Assembly (NCBI GenBank): GCA_035772405.1
Contig: JAYKKM010000159.1
Span: 1,308,501-1,372,500 of the forward strand
DNA from: Chrysogorgia sp. JL179-B06
Taxonomy: Eukaryota; Cnidaria; Anthozoa; Scleralcyonacea; Chrysogorgiidae
DNA length: 64,000 nt
Reading direction: 5' to 3'
Part shown: positions 53,050-64,000 of the stretch, one piece after another
How positions within the stretch are numbered: the stretch's first letter is position 1
How the letters are laid out: every line of letters begins with the position of its first letter
Made by a program: the position numbers and the translations under genes
The notes under the pieces: generated by a model
Seen by the model: the letters and a program-made list of their open reading frames with translations, nothing else
Database searches by the model: none
Told to the model about the DNA's origin: nothing

Positions 53050-54222
53050 GACAATCGCCCTAACTCAACCACAGATGATCTCCTACAGCCACTTGAAGAT
53101 GCAATTCACCTTCGATTTTTACCTGCCCTTACAGGACAGTCTGAATTCAGTCAGGAAGAACGACACCTTATTGCCTTACCAGTACGCCTTGGTGGTCTTG
53201 GAATCAGTAATCCTGTGAGATGGTCAACGTATCAATTCAACTCCTCCATGGAAATAACAGCTCCTCTTGTAGCTCTTATCCTCCAACAGTCGATGTCTTG
53301 TCCTACAAGTGTCAAAGACACACAAGCGAAATCGGAAACATGTACCATCCGTCGAAAGCAGGAGTTGGAGACAGCAACGGATCTTTTAGACAAATTGTCC
53401 GACAACGTACAGAGAGCCCTCAAGGTGTCCAGTGAAAAGGGAGCTTCGACTTGGTTATCAACTTTACCCATTGCCGAGCATGGATTTGCACTGCAAAGGT
53501 GCTTTCCGCGATGCCCTTTGTCTTAGATATGGTTGGCGCCCTGCAAATCTTCCATCCAACTGTGTCTGTGGAAAACCATTCTCTGTGGAGCATGCATTGA
53601 GCTGTCCGCGTGGTGGATATCCCTCTATCCGACACAATGAACTCCGTGATATCACAGCCGATTTCCTGACCGAAGTATGTAGTGGAGTTGGAATTGAACC
53701 ATCTTACAGCCAATCACCAACGAACGTCTAACTCATAAGACTGCCAATCGCCAAGATGGAGCCAGATTAGATGTTGTGGCTGAACATTTTTGGGGTCGTG
53801 ATAGGCAACGTGCATTTTTTTATGTACGGGTTTTTAACCCTTTCGCACCGAGCAATCGCAATACCTCAATTAGTCAATGCGACCATCGAAATGAGCAAGA
53901 AAAGAAGAGCGCTTATGATGAGAGAATACGAGAAGTGGAACACGGAACCTTCTCCATCTTGGTCTTCTCCACCTCAGGAGGCATGGGACCAATTGCCGCC
54001 GTGGTATATCGCAGAATTGCAGCCTTAATGTCGGAGAAACGTAATCAACCATATCGTCTTACTCTATTCTGGCCCAGATGCAAGATAAGTTTTTCTCTGC
54101 TTCGTTCATCTATAATGTGTCTTAGAGGTGCTCGTTCCTCACTCCGCCGACCAGATGTCTCATCATTGATAAGTGAGACTATTGACCTGACTATAGTGCT
54201 GAGAGCCGAATTCCAGATATAG
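53050..54222 (+). pseudogene. Retroelement polyprotein C-terminal region, frameshifted
   Basis: Reading 53050-53526: LPALTGQSEFSQEERHLIAL, LPVRLGGLGISNPVRWSTYQ. It shifts frame near 53490 to [41 protein letters not shown] and [20 protein letters not shown], then near 53725-53770 to AEHFWGRDRQRAFFYVRVFN, EVEHGTFSILVFSTSGGMGP and SFSLLRSSIMCLRGARSSLR. From memory this domain follows the reverse transcriptase in elements common in coral and anemone genomes. At least two frameshifts make it inactive. The [10 protein letters not shown] stretch keeps a zinc-binding Cys/His pattern. Confidence 0.7.
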
Positions 54223-54394
54223 GCTAAACAGCAAGATAAACTTAAGATAAACTTTTTAACATTTTATCTAAAATGTAATCATGAACGAACTCCAGACTAC
54301 AATTTTAAAATATTTTAAATAATTATTTGTAGATAATTTTATAAGTTTTTAATAAAGTTGTTATTGATGTTAAAAAAAAGAACAACTAGATTGA

Positions 54395-54565
54395 GTTCTG
54401 CAAATAACTTGTACTTACCTCCAGGGAAACATAAACAAATATAGAAACGTTTGAATATAGCATTGTTAAGATATGGAACTCATTAAGTTCAAATATTAGA
54501 AAAAGTAGATCTCTACATAGTTTTAAGAGTAAATATTTAAGAAATTATTTTATAGCTAATAATTA
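54395..54565 (+). pseudogene. LINE ORF2 tail remnant
   Basis: IVKIWNSLSSNIRKSRSLHS and FKSKYLRNYF (54465-54550) match the end pattern of LINE proteins. Very short. Confidence 0.4.
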
Positions 54566-54781
54566 GTATTAGTAATGTTGTATTTTGTTTATTTTACATC
54601 ATGTTTTGTAAATATCTTTATTTTGTATTCTTGTATCCTGGTGAGAAGTCTTTTGACTTACCAGATATATTGGATATGCAATATTTTAAACCCTCTGATA
54701 ATTTTTCGGTATATTGTAATTCAGGTAAACGTAGTATTACATTAAAATAGATCACTGTCTGTCTTGGCGACAGTATACAAT

Positions 54782-55402
54782 TTACTCCCTTCCACACTCC
54801 ATTCGTAGAAAGTCAACAATGACGACATTATTTTTATCCAAGAGTTCCTTCACTGTTATACTTTCATCCATAAGATATTGCTGTTCCATCAGTACTTCAC
54901 TTTTATCAATGTCACCATCCTTCGCCTCATCCAATGAAATTAACGTTGGATTCATACCAACAATATGTTGACTCAATCGCTTGGTAAGACCAGGTAGTTC
55001 TCTAGCGTCACCATTATCAATCCTCGGTTGCATGGCAACGAGTGACGCGTATTTTCCCATCGCGCAGCCATTGATGTCTTGCGTGAAAGGTCCGTGGGCA
55101 TAGCAACCCATAACTGACGTTTCATCGGTTGTCATTGTAATAGCACGCCCTAACGTTATTCGTTCTCCTAGGCGTCCAGTCACTTGAAGTAAAATATCAT
55201 TGACGGTCTCTCTGGACTGTGGTATCAACATTTCTTTCAGTTTGTGGGTCAGTAAGACTTCACGAAAATGAATAAGACTACCTCCAAGATCTAGTCCACT
55301 TTGCACAATCATCTTGCGATGTTGAAGGGCAGCGGTTGTAGTCCTAGCAACTAGGTGTTGAAAGAAGCTGTTCTGAGCGACGAAATCAGTTTCGCATAAA
55401 AC
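54782..55402 (-). CDS. TSFM: Mitochondrial elongation factor Ts, last exon
   Basis: On the minus strand, acceptor CTTTATTAG at 55403 opens a 206-codon exon to a TGA/TAA-type stop at 54782. It begins VLCETDFVAQNSFFQHLVAR, the signature of EF-Ts (V-x-x-E-T-D-F-V-A-x-N). It later has QHIVGMNPTLISLDEA, LMEQQYLMDESITVKELLD and ends VVIVDFLRMECGRE, all EF-Ts landmarks. EF-Ts exchanges GDP for GTP on mitochondrial EF-Tu during translation. The exon is intact. Upstream exons with the N-terminal UBA domain were not found between 55403 and 64000, so the gene extends beyond the window, lies behind inserted repeats, or is a partial copy. Confidence 0.85.
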   Translation of the reverse strand, partial: VLCETDFVAQNSFFQHLVARTTTAALQHRKMIVQSGLDLGGSLIHFREVLLTHKLKEMLIPQSRETVNDILLQVTGRLGERITLGRAITMTTDETSVMGCYAHGPFTQDINGCAMGKYASLVAMQPRIDNGDARELPGLTKRLSQHIVGMNPTLISLDEAKDGDIDKSEVLMEQQYLMDESITVKELLDKNNVVIVDFLRMECGRE

Positions 55403-55427
55403 CTAATAAAGAAAGAAATGAAGTCCT

Positions 55428-55428
55428 G

Positions 55429-55472
<44 letters not shown>

Positions 55473-55494
55473 AAACAACAACAACAACAAACAA
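55428..55494. repeat. (AAC)n microsatellite
   Basis: About 20 AAC units, slightly interrupted, 26 bp upstream (on the minus strand) of the EF-Ts exon acceptor. Confidence 0.95.
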
Positions 55495-55654
55495 CAGCTG
55501 CTGCAACAAGACTATACGATAAACACGCGCTAATTATAACCTACATTCTACGGATCCCTATTTATACCCTCATAGAATGGATGATGACGTTATCTATGGG
55601 CGCTAATATGCCAAGCCTCCAGAGAACGTCTCTGACGGTACCGTGAATTAGTGG

Positions 55655-55979
55655 TAATAATTTTGAAATTTTCCAAGGCAATCTCATGGAATTTTCCTTT
55701 TATGAAAATAAAACAGCCTTTTGGTATTCTTTTAAACGCGTACGAAACTGACGTTTAGTCTGACCGATGTACCCTGTACTTCTGATCACAATCATTGCAC
55801 GGAATGGAATAAATGGCGTCTTTCCTCTGTTCCTTCGCAATACGATCTTTAGGTTTTGCAAAAATATGACCCAATGTCAAGAAAGTTTTTTGAGCAACTT
55901 TTACGTTGAAACTACCTAAGATTATTTTAATTGGTTCAGTAATCCCTTGGATATACTGTTCGGAACAACCATTGAACAA
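55655..55979 (-). pseudogene. Penelope-like GIY-YIG fragment
   Basis: The minus strand reads FAKPKDRIAKEQRKDAIYSI, PCNDCDQKY, then, after a frameshift near 55765, YIGQTKRQFRTRLKEYQKAV. This is the GIY-YIG domain of a Penelope-like element. Truncated and broken. Confidence 0.7.
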
Positions 55980-56139
55980 ACATGGAATTAGAATAGCTGC
56001 CGACGATATTCATAACACAAAGTTACTTGGAGAAAAGTACTTATTAGCAGTTATTATCTGTAGGAATAAATATAAAAGCTGCAATAAATATCAAAGCTGC
56101 AATGAATATCAAAGCTACTAAGTCCTCAAAGAACTGGAT

Positions 56140-56425
56140 ATGAAAAGGAGAAACAAAGGAACGACGTTTCAGACAATGTATCCTTCTTCAAGTCAGATAG
56201 GTACATTGTCTGAGTGTCAACCGTCGTGCATTGCGTGTTTATCTTTTCATACGATAACGAAGTGTTTTGAAGTGCTTTGTTGCTAACTTGATGTGGTATA
56301 AATACTTAAGTAAGAGTACTTACGTATATACATGAACGACGTTTCAGATAATGTATCCTTCTTCAGGACAAATGGGTACATTGTCCGAAACGTCGTTCAC
56401 TAATATACCTAAGTACTCTTACTTA
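56140..56425. repeat. Penelope-type terminal repeats with hammerhead-like cores
   Basis: Three related segments carry CGACGTTTC(A/G)GA near 56163, 56338 and, inverted, 56386. On the minus strand of 56338-56378, CTGAAGA...GAAACGTC encloses GGATA/TATCT, a 5-bp stem II. Confidence 0.5.
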
Positions 56426-56496
56426 AGTATTTTTTTTTCGACACATTGAAGTTCTCTTATTTCTCCTTTTCATATTATATCCAGGTGGTCTGATTT

Positions 56497-56606
56497 GCGT
56501 TCGTCTAGCGTCTAGTCTGCGTCCGTCTTGCGCCGTCTAGCGTCTCGTCTGCGTTCGTCTTGCGTCCGTCTTGCGTTCATCTTGCATCCGTCTGGCGTCC
56601 GTCTTG
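56497..56606. repeat. GCGTCCGTCTTGCGTTCGTC tandem repeats
   Basis: About ten 9-10-bp units (GCGTTCGTCTA, GCGTCCGTCTT). An inverted array of the same units is at 61557-61642, so they may be ends of one element of about 5.1 kb. Confidence 0.8.
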
Positions 56607-56669
56607 CGTCTCGCTGAACGCTGTACTTTCTCCTGCTCTATCACTCGGAATCTTGTGTTCACATCGATC

Positions 56670-56813
56670 AGAATGGGAAAGCTTTCTCAATTCGCCAGGA
56701 ATCGAATTGTGTCATTAGAAAGGAATCAAAACATCGCGGTTTGCTGTAGTAGGACAGTTTATCGCTCGATACCATCGAACTTCCATCAACGCAGTGGAAG
56801 GAATCCCATTTAA
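56670..56813 (+). pseudogene. Helix-turn-helix relic, transposase-like
   Basis: MGKLSQFARNRIVSLERNQN and CSRTVYRSI resemble the N-terminal helix-turn-helix of Tc1/mariner transposases. Only about 50 residues remain, next to the inverted tandem repeats. Weak call. Confidence 0.3.
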
Positions 56814-56859
56814 GTGTCAATGATCAAAACGTCATCGACGAGCAAATGAGTAACATCGA

Positions 56860-57755
56860 GACGACGATAAAATTAATTATGCCGAATTAAGTAATGAGCT
56901 ATCTGCGTTCACTGACGTTACGACCAAAACATGCGATACGCAATAAAATCGCAAAATATTAACGAGGTTTTTTGCGACATGAGAATGTTGCGTGGAAAGT
57001 TGAAATCTTTCAACTTCCTTGGGACATGTGCACCAAACAACAGTCGCCAAAATAAGTCCATTTAGGCTGGATTTTCACTTGGCGAAAAATGTCGCGCGAG
57101 CCACTTTTTTTTTCTAGTTTGTCTTATATTAGCTATCAACTGGAACTAATTAGGAATCTATTGAATTGTGCATATTTTTGTCGCATCGTGTAAACGCGTC
57201 TTCACTCACGTTGATTTATGTGTAACGTTGCCATTCAACACAGATTTTAGCGTCGCCAAAGCATTGTAAGTTTTTGATACGGGATCAAGAATTTGCCACG
57301 CTTTATCAATACAATTATTATATCATGAATACAGATAAGAAAACGTTCCAAAATACAGGACGATAGTGAAAAATATCCGATAAGTCAATATATGTAGGCG
57401 GATGCCCGATTTATCTTGCAACACTATTTATTATTGCCACAGAAATCGGCGTGTGTAACCTTGGGTTAATTACAAAGATAGATCTAGGGTCGTCCAGTAC
57501 TAAATCTACTGCTAGTTTAGATTAGTTTTTGTTTCTTTAACGTTGCTTAGTCAGTTTTCCTGTTCGTAACTATCTATTTCTGGCACACCTTTTTTTAAAT
57601 AAAACTTCTGCCAAAGGAAATGTCACTATAAAGTCTCGTTTCGCTTCAGTTCCTGGCGTCCTGCCACATTTAAATTTTGCATTTCTTCGCAATCAACATT
57701 TTAACGGAATTCCTCACACAATTTGCTGTATGTATTGAAAAGGTCTGTTGACATT
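56860..57755. other. No recognised gene
   Basis: AT-rich, with no splice-bounded exon or repeat recognised between the helix-turn-helix relic and the LINE 3' end. Confidence 0.4.
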
Positions 57756-57924
57756 TGTTTTATTTATTTATTTATTTAAAACTCTTTATCCACGGTAGCC
57801 TATCAACAATATTACAAATATAAAAGTGAATTAAAATGTTGCTTTTCATAGGGCCGTGTCTTACATTATTAAAATACTAACATTAAAATGCCTATTAAAT
57901 AATTATATTACAAAGATATAAAGT

Positions 57925-58299
57925 CTAATAATCTAAATTAACTAAAAGTTCACTATCTAGGTTCATCTTTAATTTAGATTTAAAAACATCAACAGAGATA
58001 GATTCTTGTTTTAGTGATAGTGGTAGAGTGTTCCAGACCTTAGCAGCTTTATAGCTGAAGCTGCGCTTCATGGCGTTTGTCCCAGGCTTAGACAACATCA
58101 TCATGTTATTATTACTACGAAGATTATACCTTAAGTTTTCAGTTTGAAATTGACTAATCATTGTTTGTGTGGCTTCTTTTTTAAATATTGTATGAACCAA
58201 TACAAGAAGCTGTTCTAACCGCCTATAATTAAGCGATTTCCAATTTAGCTTATGTAGTATGTCTTTTGAACGAATTTCATAGTTATGGCCACTAATCAC
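57925..58299 (-). pseudogene. LINE ORF2 C-terminal domain
   Basis: ILHKLNWKSLNYRRLEQLLV, FSYKAAKVWNTLPLSLKQE and SVDVFKSKLKMNL are the usual end of L2/CR1-type proteins. It has an intact stop but is out of frame with the reverse transcriptase. Confidence 0.75.
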
Positions 58300-58529
58300 C
58301 CTGGCTGCTCGATTTTGGAGTTTTGATTGTAATGTTTTGTTACAATTCCTCAGACTAACGAGCAGTATTCAAAGTAGGGTTTCACGATTGCATTCTATAC
58401 GTCACTTAATTTATCTTTTGGTAGATAAGGCTTTAGAAGTTTTATCCCTCCAATACCCATAGATACTTTTTTGCTGATGTTGTCTATGTTGCTCCCATTT
58501 TAGTTTCTCATCAATTATATAACTGCTGT

Positions 58530-59290
58530 CTAGTCCCTATAAACATATTCAGTCTTGGATACATTCAACGCCAACTTGTTAGCAACAAGCCATGCATGAA
58601 GTTTAGATAAATCAGAATTTAGTTTTAATTCCGTCTTATCAACACTATCTGCAGCAATAGTAATATTAGTGTCATCTGCAAACATAGATGGTGCCGAAAA
58701 TTCCAAGCAATTAGGTAGATCATTTATATATAGGAGAAAAAGGAGAGGTCCTAAATACGATCCGTGAGGCACACCATATTCAATAGTTTTACTTGTAGAA
58801 ATTGTATTATTGATTTTACAAGTTTGTTTACGATACGCAAGATAAGATTTAAACCATTCCAAGGCAGTTCCTGTTACATGTATACCGTACAATTCAAGCT
58901 TACCGATAAGGATTTGATGATCAACGGTGTCAAAGTCTTCCGAAGGTTAAGAAATACAACACTATTTATCAAACCCTTATCGATATTTATACAAGCCAGT
59001 TATTTGTAGCATTAAGAAGTGATGTTACAGTATATAGAATGCATCTTTCTAAAGCCAAATTGATATTTGGTTAAGATTCCATTTTCTTCTAAATAAATTG
59101 TCAACTGTTGAACGGTCAACCTTTCAAAAAGCTTTGCAATTACAGAAAGAACATATATAGGTCGGTAATTTGTGCAATTTGTCTTACCTGTATCTCCTGA
59201 TTTATAAATTGGAGATACCGTTGCGTTTTTCCAATCACTAGGGAAAATGCCTGTTAACAATGAACTCTTAAATATTTTTGTCAATGATGG
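58530..59290 (-). pseudogene. LINE reverse transcriptase domain
   Basis: Motifs in order on the minus strand: FPSDWKNATVSPIYKSGDTG (59240-59180), CTNYRPIYVLSVIAKLFERL, LTKYQFGFRKMHS, then after a frameshift EYGVPHGSYLGPLLFLLYIN and the catalytic MFADDTNI (58690-58660). The catalytic FADD is kept, while PHGSYLGP departs from the usual PQGSILGP. Frameshifts near 58900-59015. Confidence 0.8.
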
Positions 59291-59516
59291 TGCAATAATA
59301 CTGGCCGAATCTTTAATATTAAAGCAGATATTTTATCTGGACCACGGGCCTTTTTGCCTTTTACACAATATATTAATTTGAAAACATCAGTCAATTTAAT
59401 TTGTTTAAATGTAAATGAGTTTTTTGCTGGTGTAACATAGCTATTTGCTTCTATGTCACCATGTGGTATATCCTGAGCGAGGCTATAGGACCAACATTTA
59501 CAAAGTATGAATTTAA

Positions 59517-60610
59517 TTATTCCGCTATCTCATTTTCAGAATAAATAGTTTGCTCAGCTACTTGGAGACTTGAGATAGAAGTCGTTTTGGAGCCCTTACC
59601 TCTCATCTCGTTTATATTTTTCCAGATTTCCTTTTGATTATGTTTATTTTCAGTGATATTTTCATAATAATATCTTGCTTTTCCTTCAGTAATAATTTTG
59701 TTAACTCTATTTCTAGCTTTTTTAAATGCATTATGATAATGTGCCGATCCTGATTGAATTGCTTTTCGCTTCAAGTAATCGCGATGATACATTTCATTTC
59801 TGATCTCTCTAGTCAACCAGGGTGCATAAGAGCTTTTACCCTCCGAGTTCTGAATGGAGCATGTTTATCTGCAATACTAATAAAAATAGTTTTCCACTGT
59901 TCCCACAATGGGTTTGTATCTAATTTCTTATTAAAATCATGCAATAATGCATTCCTCAATTCATTACAAAAAAGCTCCTTATTGTAGTGCTTAAAATTTC
60001 TCGATTGGATCAATTTTGGTTGAGATCTATTCATTGCTATCTTTATGCAAACATATACCAAACTGTGGTCACTTACACCTAATGAAACCACCCCAGAACT
60101 CGAAATATTATCAGCATCACTGGTCACCATGAGATCAATTAATGATTTTGTATCCTTAGTTACTCTCGTGGGTTCCTGAATAATTTGTTTTAGTTGATAT
60201 ACGTCTAATATATCAACAAGACGCTTTGTGTGCCCTTTTTTAGGAGATTCTAATAGATTACAATTTAAATCACCAACAAACATGAAGGATAAATTTTCAG
60301 CTTCAAGACTACGAACGAGGATCTCAAATTTGTCCATAATTTCAATATTGCTATTTGGGAGTCTATACCAAGTCACTATAAAAATCACTATAATTTGCCT
60401 TTGGTCTCCTAATTGCCATGCATATTGCTTCGAGTCCCATTGGCACAAGATCATTTCGTTTATAACCATTCAGAGAGGTTTTGATGTACTGTATAAAGCT
60501 ACTCCACCTCCTTCTCTGTTTCTGTCATTTCGAAAAATTTCGTAACCACTTATTTTCACAAAATCGTCATGAATATTATTACACAATCTCTTAGAACGTG
60601 AAATGGTTGA
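59517..60610 (-). pseudogene. LINE endonuclease and linker
   Basis: The minus strand shows FVGDLNCNLL (60290-60260), LKQIIQEPTRVTKDTKSLID and GVSDHSLVYVCIK (60075-60040): the GDxN and SDH signatures of APE-type endonucleases that nick target DNA. The linker RKAIQSGSAHYHNAFKKARN follows (59770-59710). The 5' part of the domain is frameshifted. Confidence 0.75.
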
Positions 60611-61555
60611 TCATAAATACACTCTTAGCTGATCAATATATTTTGGGAGACTTGTTATATTAATGTGGCCTGCGGTAAATCCTTTTAATTTGGATTTAAC
60701 AGCTTCAAATGGACTTTTATCATCTACGTTTTTACTTGGTGTTTCCTCAGGGATAAAATTATCAGGGATAAAATTATCAGGGATAGAATTATCAGCCAAT
60801 CTAATCAAGTGTTGGTTTCGCCGCCGTTGTTGGTGTCGTTCAATTCTCCGTAGTTGTTTTCTACTTCTTTGTGTTCGTCATATAAAGATTTATGTTGGTT
60901 TGACAAGGGAATAGATGGAGATTCTGAATGCTTTTCGATCGGGTTTTTGAATTTATTCTTCGATTACCTGGTTTGTTGAGTTGATTTCCAATGTTCTATA
61001 GTATTATCTTGAATAATTAAGGAAAATGCTAATTTTATCGAGTCTCTTTCTTCTTCAGCTTTCATGGCACGTTTGTTAAGTGATTTTTTCTCATTTTCAA
61101 CCTTTGTTAGTTGGTTCTCAAGGGAATATATAATATCGTCCTTTCCTTTGGTAATAATTTTATTATTCTTTTCAGCTGAAATGATTTGACTCTTTAAATT
61201 TTTACAAGTACAATGCAGCTTTGACTTCTCGAAGTTGGCTTTCAAGATCTGTTTGATTTTCATTCTGTTTCAATTCCGCTTCTGACTTTGAGCTAAATAA
61301 AGCATTGACTTGCTTTTCTAGTATTACAATATCTAGTTTAATTCCTTGGACGCCCGTAGCTAGACCTCGGCATGAACATCGGCATGCGTCAACGGCCTTG
61401 TCGGATTCAACATACACTGGTTGGGTTTGACTGTTTTTAGTTTCAGATGAAGACGATATCGAGCTCAATAGAGATAGGTCTCTCAGCGTGGTGGTATCTC
61501 CACTCAATTTAGTAGGGGTATTTATCAAAATTGGACTATTGATAGGAGTTTCCAA
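60611..61555 (-). pseudogene. LINE ORF1 coiled-coil protein and ORF2 start
   Basis: 61555-61202 and 61263-60964 overlap as one frameshifted ORF1, with coiled-coil heptads (LEKQVNALFSSKSEAELKQN, LENQLTKVENEKKSLNKRAM) and a C-x-C-x3-C cluster CRCSCRG. 60808-60611 reads SIPDNFIPDNFIPEETPSKN, with a triplicated 9-bp to 15-bp segment, and INITSLPKYIDQLRVYL, the start of the endonuclease. Confidence 0.65.
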
Positions 61556-61556
61556 C

Positions 61557-61642
61557 CACGGACGCTAGACGAACGCTAGACGAACGCAAGACGGGCGCTA
61601 GACGAACGCAAGACGGACGCTAGACGAACGCAGACGAGGACG
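61557..61642. repeat. GACGCTAGACGAACGCAAGA tandem repeats
   Basis: Inverse of the array at 56497-56606, abutting the 5' end of the LINE. Confidence 0.8.
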
Positions 61643-62280
61643 CAGTGATAGGTTATTTCTTAGCAGTACTGTATATACCAATGGGTAAATATGATAGCTA
61701 TCTCAGATTGCTGCGAAATACGCGCTAATATATTCTTCATTATTATATAAAAAGTAGGCATGGTTAATATAAGTATTTCTGCCACTATATCTGGGTTGCA
61801 TTAGGAAAAGTCTGATTCCATGTGTTTTGAATCAGAAGATGACAAACAAGTTGTTTCCTGGGCTGGACGTTATCGGGCTTTAGGCCTCGGAATTAAAGCA
61901 GATCGGCAAATTTCCCGTTGCATAATGTAGCAGCAATTGTGGCATCTGAGCAGTCCAGAAACTAAGAAGTGTAGGCTACATGTATGTGAGCGCCTGCGGT
62001 AAACCAACTAAATCAAAATGGCGGTGATCACATTTCGGTAGCTTATGATTTACTATTGAAATAACTCTGGATATCAAGAGAGAAGTTTAGCATACATTGT
62101 CCTTAAAGTTGAAAGATGTAAAGGCAAGATTATTGCTTCGTCTGCTTTTTTCTTTTGCTCTGAATTCGCATCACAAAACTCATACAGTAGGTCGGCAATT
62201 TTTTGCCATCTTGACATGATGATAGGTCGGCAATCCGGTCGGCATTTGACAATGAAATCCAAGGTCTGGGGCTTGCATTT
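61643..62280. other. No recognised gene
   Basis: The open stretch at 62074-62262 (minus, IADLLYEFCDANSEQKKKAD) has no splice or family support. Confidence 0.35.
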
Positions 62281-63008
62281 GTACCTCGATCATAGCGGTA
62301 AGATTGCCTGTATCTCCACCCTGATCTGATCTAGTTGAAGCCTACAGTACCTCGATCATAGCGGTATGATTGCCTGTATCTCCACCCTGATCTGATCTAG
62401 TTGAAGTCTACAGTACCTCGATCATAGCGGTATGATTGCCTGTATCTCCACCCTGATCTGATCTAGTTGAAGCCTACAGTACCTCGATCATAGCGGTATG
62501 ATTCCCTGTATCTCCACCCTGATCTGATCCAGTTGAAGCCTACAGTACCTGGATCATAGCGGTATGATTGCCTGTATCTCCACCCTGATCTGATCTAGTT
62601 GAAGCCTACAGTACCTCGATCATAGCGGTATGATTGCCTGTATCTCCACCCTGATCTGATCTAGTTGAAGCCTACAGTTGCTGGATCATAGCGGTATGAT
62701 TGCCTGTATCTCCACCCTGATCTGATCTAGTTGAAGTCTACAGTACCTGGATCATAGTGGTATGATTGCCTGTTTCTCCACCCTGATCTGATCTAGTTGA
62801 AGTCTACAGTACCTCGATCATAGCGGTATGATTGCCTGCATCTTCACCCTGATCTGATCTAGTTGAAGCCTACAGTACCTCGATCATAGTGGTATGATTG
62901 CCTGTATCTTCACCCTGATCTGATCTAGTTGAAGCCTACAGTACCTCGATCATAGTGGTATGATTGCCTGTATCTCCACCCTGATCTGATCTAGTTGAAG
63001 TCTACAGT
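62281..63008. repeat. 66-bp satellite, 11 copies
   Basis: The unit starts GTACCTCGATCATAGCGGTA and ends GATCTAGTTGAAGCCTACA. Copies differ by a few substitutions (CCTCG/CCTGG, AGCGG/AGTGG), so the array is young. Confidence 0.97.
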
Positions 63009-63029
63009 ACAGTACCAGTCAGAAGTAAC

Positions 63030-63112
63030 CTAACACTGCGGTTGCGGTGAGGTTGCGGTGAGGTTGAGGTGAGGTAGCGGTGAGGTAGCGGTTAGGTTGC
63101 GGTCTACACATC
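63030..63112. repeat. GGTTGCGGTGA short tandem repeat
   Basis: About seven units of 11 bp (GAGGTTGCGGT, GAGGTAGCGGT), followed by unique sequence. Confidence 0.85.
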
Positions 63113-64000
63113 TAACCGCAACGGTCGACTAAACGCTTCGGGTTCCGAGTTCATCCGACCAAAAGCCGGCAACAGAAAGACATGACGCGGACGTCAATTA
63201 ACTTGCAATATCAAGTTCAAAACAAAGGAAATTATTAACTAGTAATCATTGGAGTAGTTTTGAAGTCATTTTTATTAGTCTCTGTATTGTGCATACAATG
63301 TATAACGATTTCGTGGTTGAACTCCTAACAACGGCGACGGCGGCGTTGCTACAAATGCACAAAGCCTGTTATGTTTGAATTTCTGAAATAACGTTAACAA
63401 TAATCTCTCCCGAAACAGTCTTACTAAATAACTATTATTGCGTGAAAGCATTTAGGAGAAGAAAATTTAACGGGCATCTTGATACGATTTACGATTATGT
63501 TATTACTGTTGTGTTTCAAGCCGATTATTGACCCAACGGCATGTTTTGCTACTCGCATGTTTCTTAAACTCATGGTATATTATATAACTCATCCCGTTTC
63601 AAACGTCGAACTTATCATGTGTCGAACCTAGATACATGATAAATTCGACGTTTGAAATTAAGTTACACTTTGATCTATATATCCGACCAAAGCGGTCGAA
63701 CTTAATAATATTGCGGTCGATCTTATCACGTGCATATAATGCGGTCCATTGACAGGTTTCAAAACTCCAAACCGTACTACGTTAAAAAATATTGTTTAAT
63801 GAACTATATCATTGGCATTGCTTGTAACTGATTGCTCTTATATGTGAACTATAAGATAACGTAAAAAACCTCAAGTTAAGCCAGAGCTTTTGACATGTGT
63901 ATTGTCAATTTCCGTTGAGTAATTCTCTAATACCGCCATGCAATATATACTATAAAATCATGAGGGAGTACACAACTTTTCAAAGAGAGTGCCACCGCAG
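63113..64000. other. No recognised gene; one inverted repeat
   Basis: TTTCAAACGTCGAACTTATC (63597) and its near-inverse GATAAATTCGACGTTTGAAA (63636) form a hairpin. Otherwise nothing recognised up to the window edge. Confidence 0.4.

Larger units (their letters stand above)
57760..61556 (-). mobile_element. Nearly full-length L2/CR1-like LINE, degraded
   Basis: Minus-strand non-LTR retrotransposon. From 5' to 3': a coiled-coil ORF1 (61555-60964), endonuclease (about 60808-59813), linker and reverse transcriptase (59816-58530), C-terminal domain (58299-57925) and a short (TAAA)n-type tail at 57760-57780. Several frameshifts and stops separate the parts, so it is inactive. Small pieces of related elements lie across the window. 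Confidence 0.85.

Noticed and set aside
53420..53713. Minus-strand frames opposite the retroelement
   Set aside because: Antisense to recognisable plus-strand retroelement protein segments.
57160..57760. Upstream exons of EF-Ts
   Set aside because: Searched by eye for the N-terminal helical motif with splice borders on the minus strand and found none convincing.

Overview
This is a repeat-rich, AT-rich nuclear window from a metazoan, most probably a cnidarian (coral or anemone type). The evidence is spliced genes with GT-AG introns, L2/CR1-like LINEs, Penelope-like elements with GIY-YIG domains, a BEL/Pao pol fragment, tRNA-derived SINEs, foldback MITEs, large satellites and one virus-like Polinton/Maverick. 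The species cannot be fixed from the sequence alone.

Layout. 0.3-2.9 kb: exons of a minus-strand THAP-domain, transposase-like gene carrying frameshifts. 3.1-4.7 kb: a LINE relic, a 21-bp minisatellite and foldback elements. 4758-23381: one complete Polinton (18,624 bp) with inverted repeats of about 1.1 kb, a 169-bp palindrome at each tip and a perfect 6-bp target duplication (ACCCTA), inserted into a foldback element. 23.4-28.2 kb: MITEs, Penelope relics with hammerhead-like motifs, and a tRNA-SINE. 28.3-37.8 kb: a four-exon gene for a predicted 75-residue single-pass membrane protein, whose second intron holds SINE foldbacks, hammerhead-like inverted repeats, a BEL/Pao fragment and minisatellites. 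38-44.7 kb: MITEs and LINE tails. 44.66-51.02 kb: a 37-bp satellite of about 170 copies that starts inside the 3' end of a LINE reading frame. 51-54.3 kb: LINE tails and a broken retroelement frame. 54.8-55.4 kb: the last exon of a mitochondrial elongation factor Ts gene. 55.6-61.6 kb: a Penelope relic and a degraded but nearly full-length L2/CR1-like LINE lying between inverted copies of a GACG-rich tandem repeat. 62.3-63.0 kb: an 11-copy 66-bp satellite.

The Polinton is the main biological unit. It carries protein-primed DNA polymerase B, a retroviral-type integrase with a chromodomain, a packaging ATPase, a major capsid protein gene (interrupted by one in-frame stop), a probable penton-like protein, a fibre-like protein and several small membrane proteins. 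Cargo that is unusual for Polintons includes an intact thymidine kinase, a truncated Bro-N gene, a zinc-ribbon protein possibly related to VLTF3, and a 46-residue Arg-rich peptide gene. I found no adenovirus-type protease. A motif resembling GGAG-N-GTATA lies just upstream of five genes, and a related AGTAGTATA forms the element tips. The intact polymerase, integrase and ATPase together with matching ends suggest a young insertion. The capsid stop, a frameshifted gene duplicate and a damaged gene tail in the left repeat suggest this copy is no longer autonomous.
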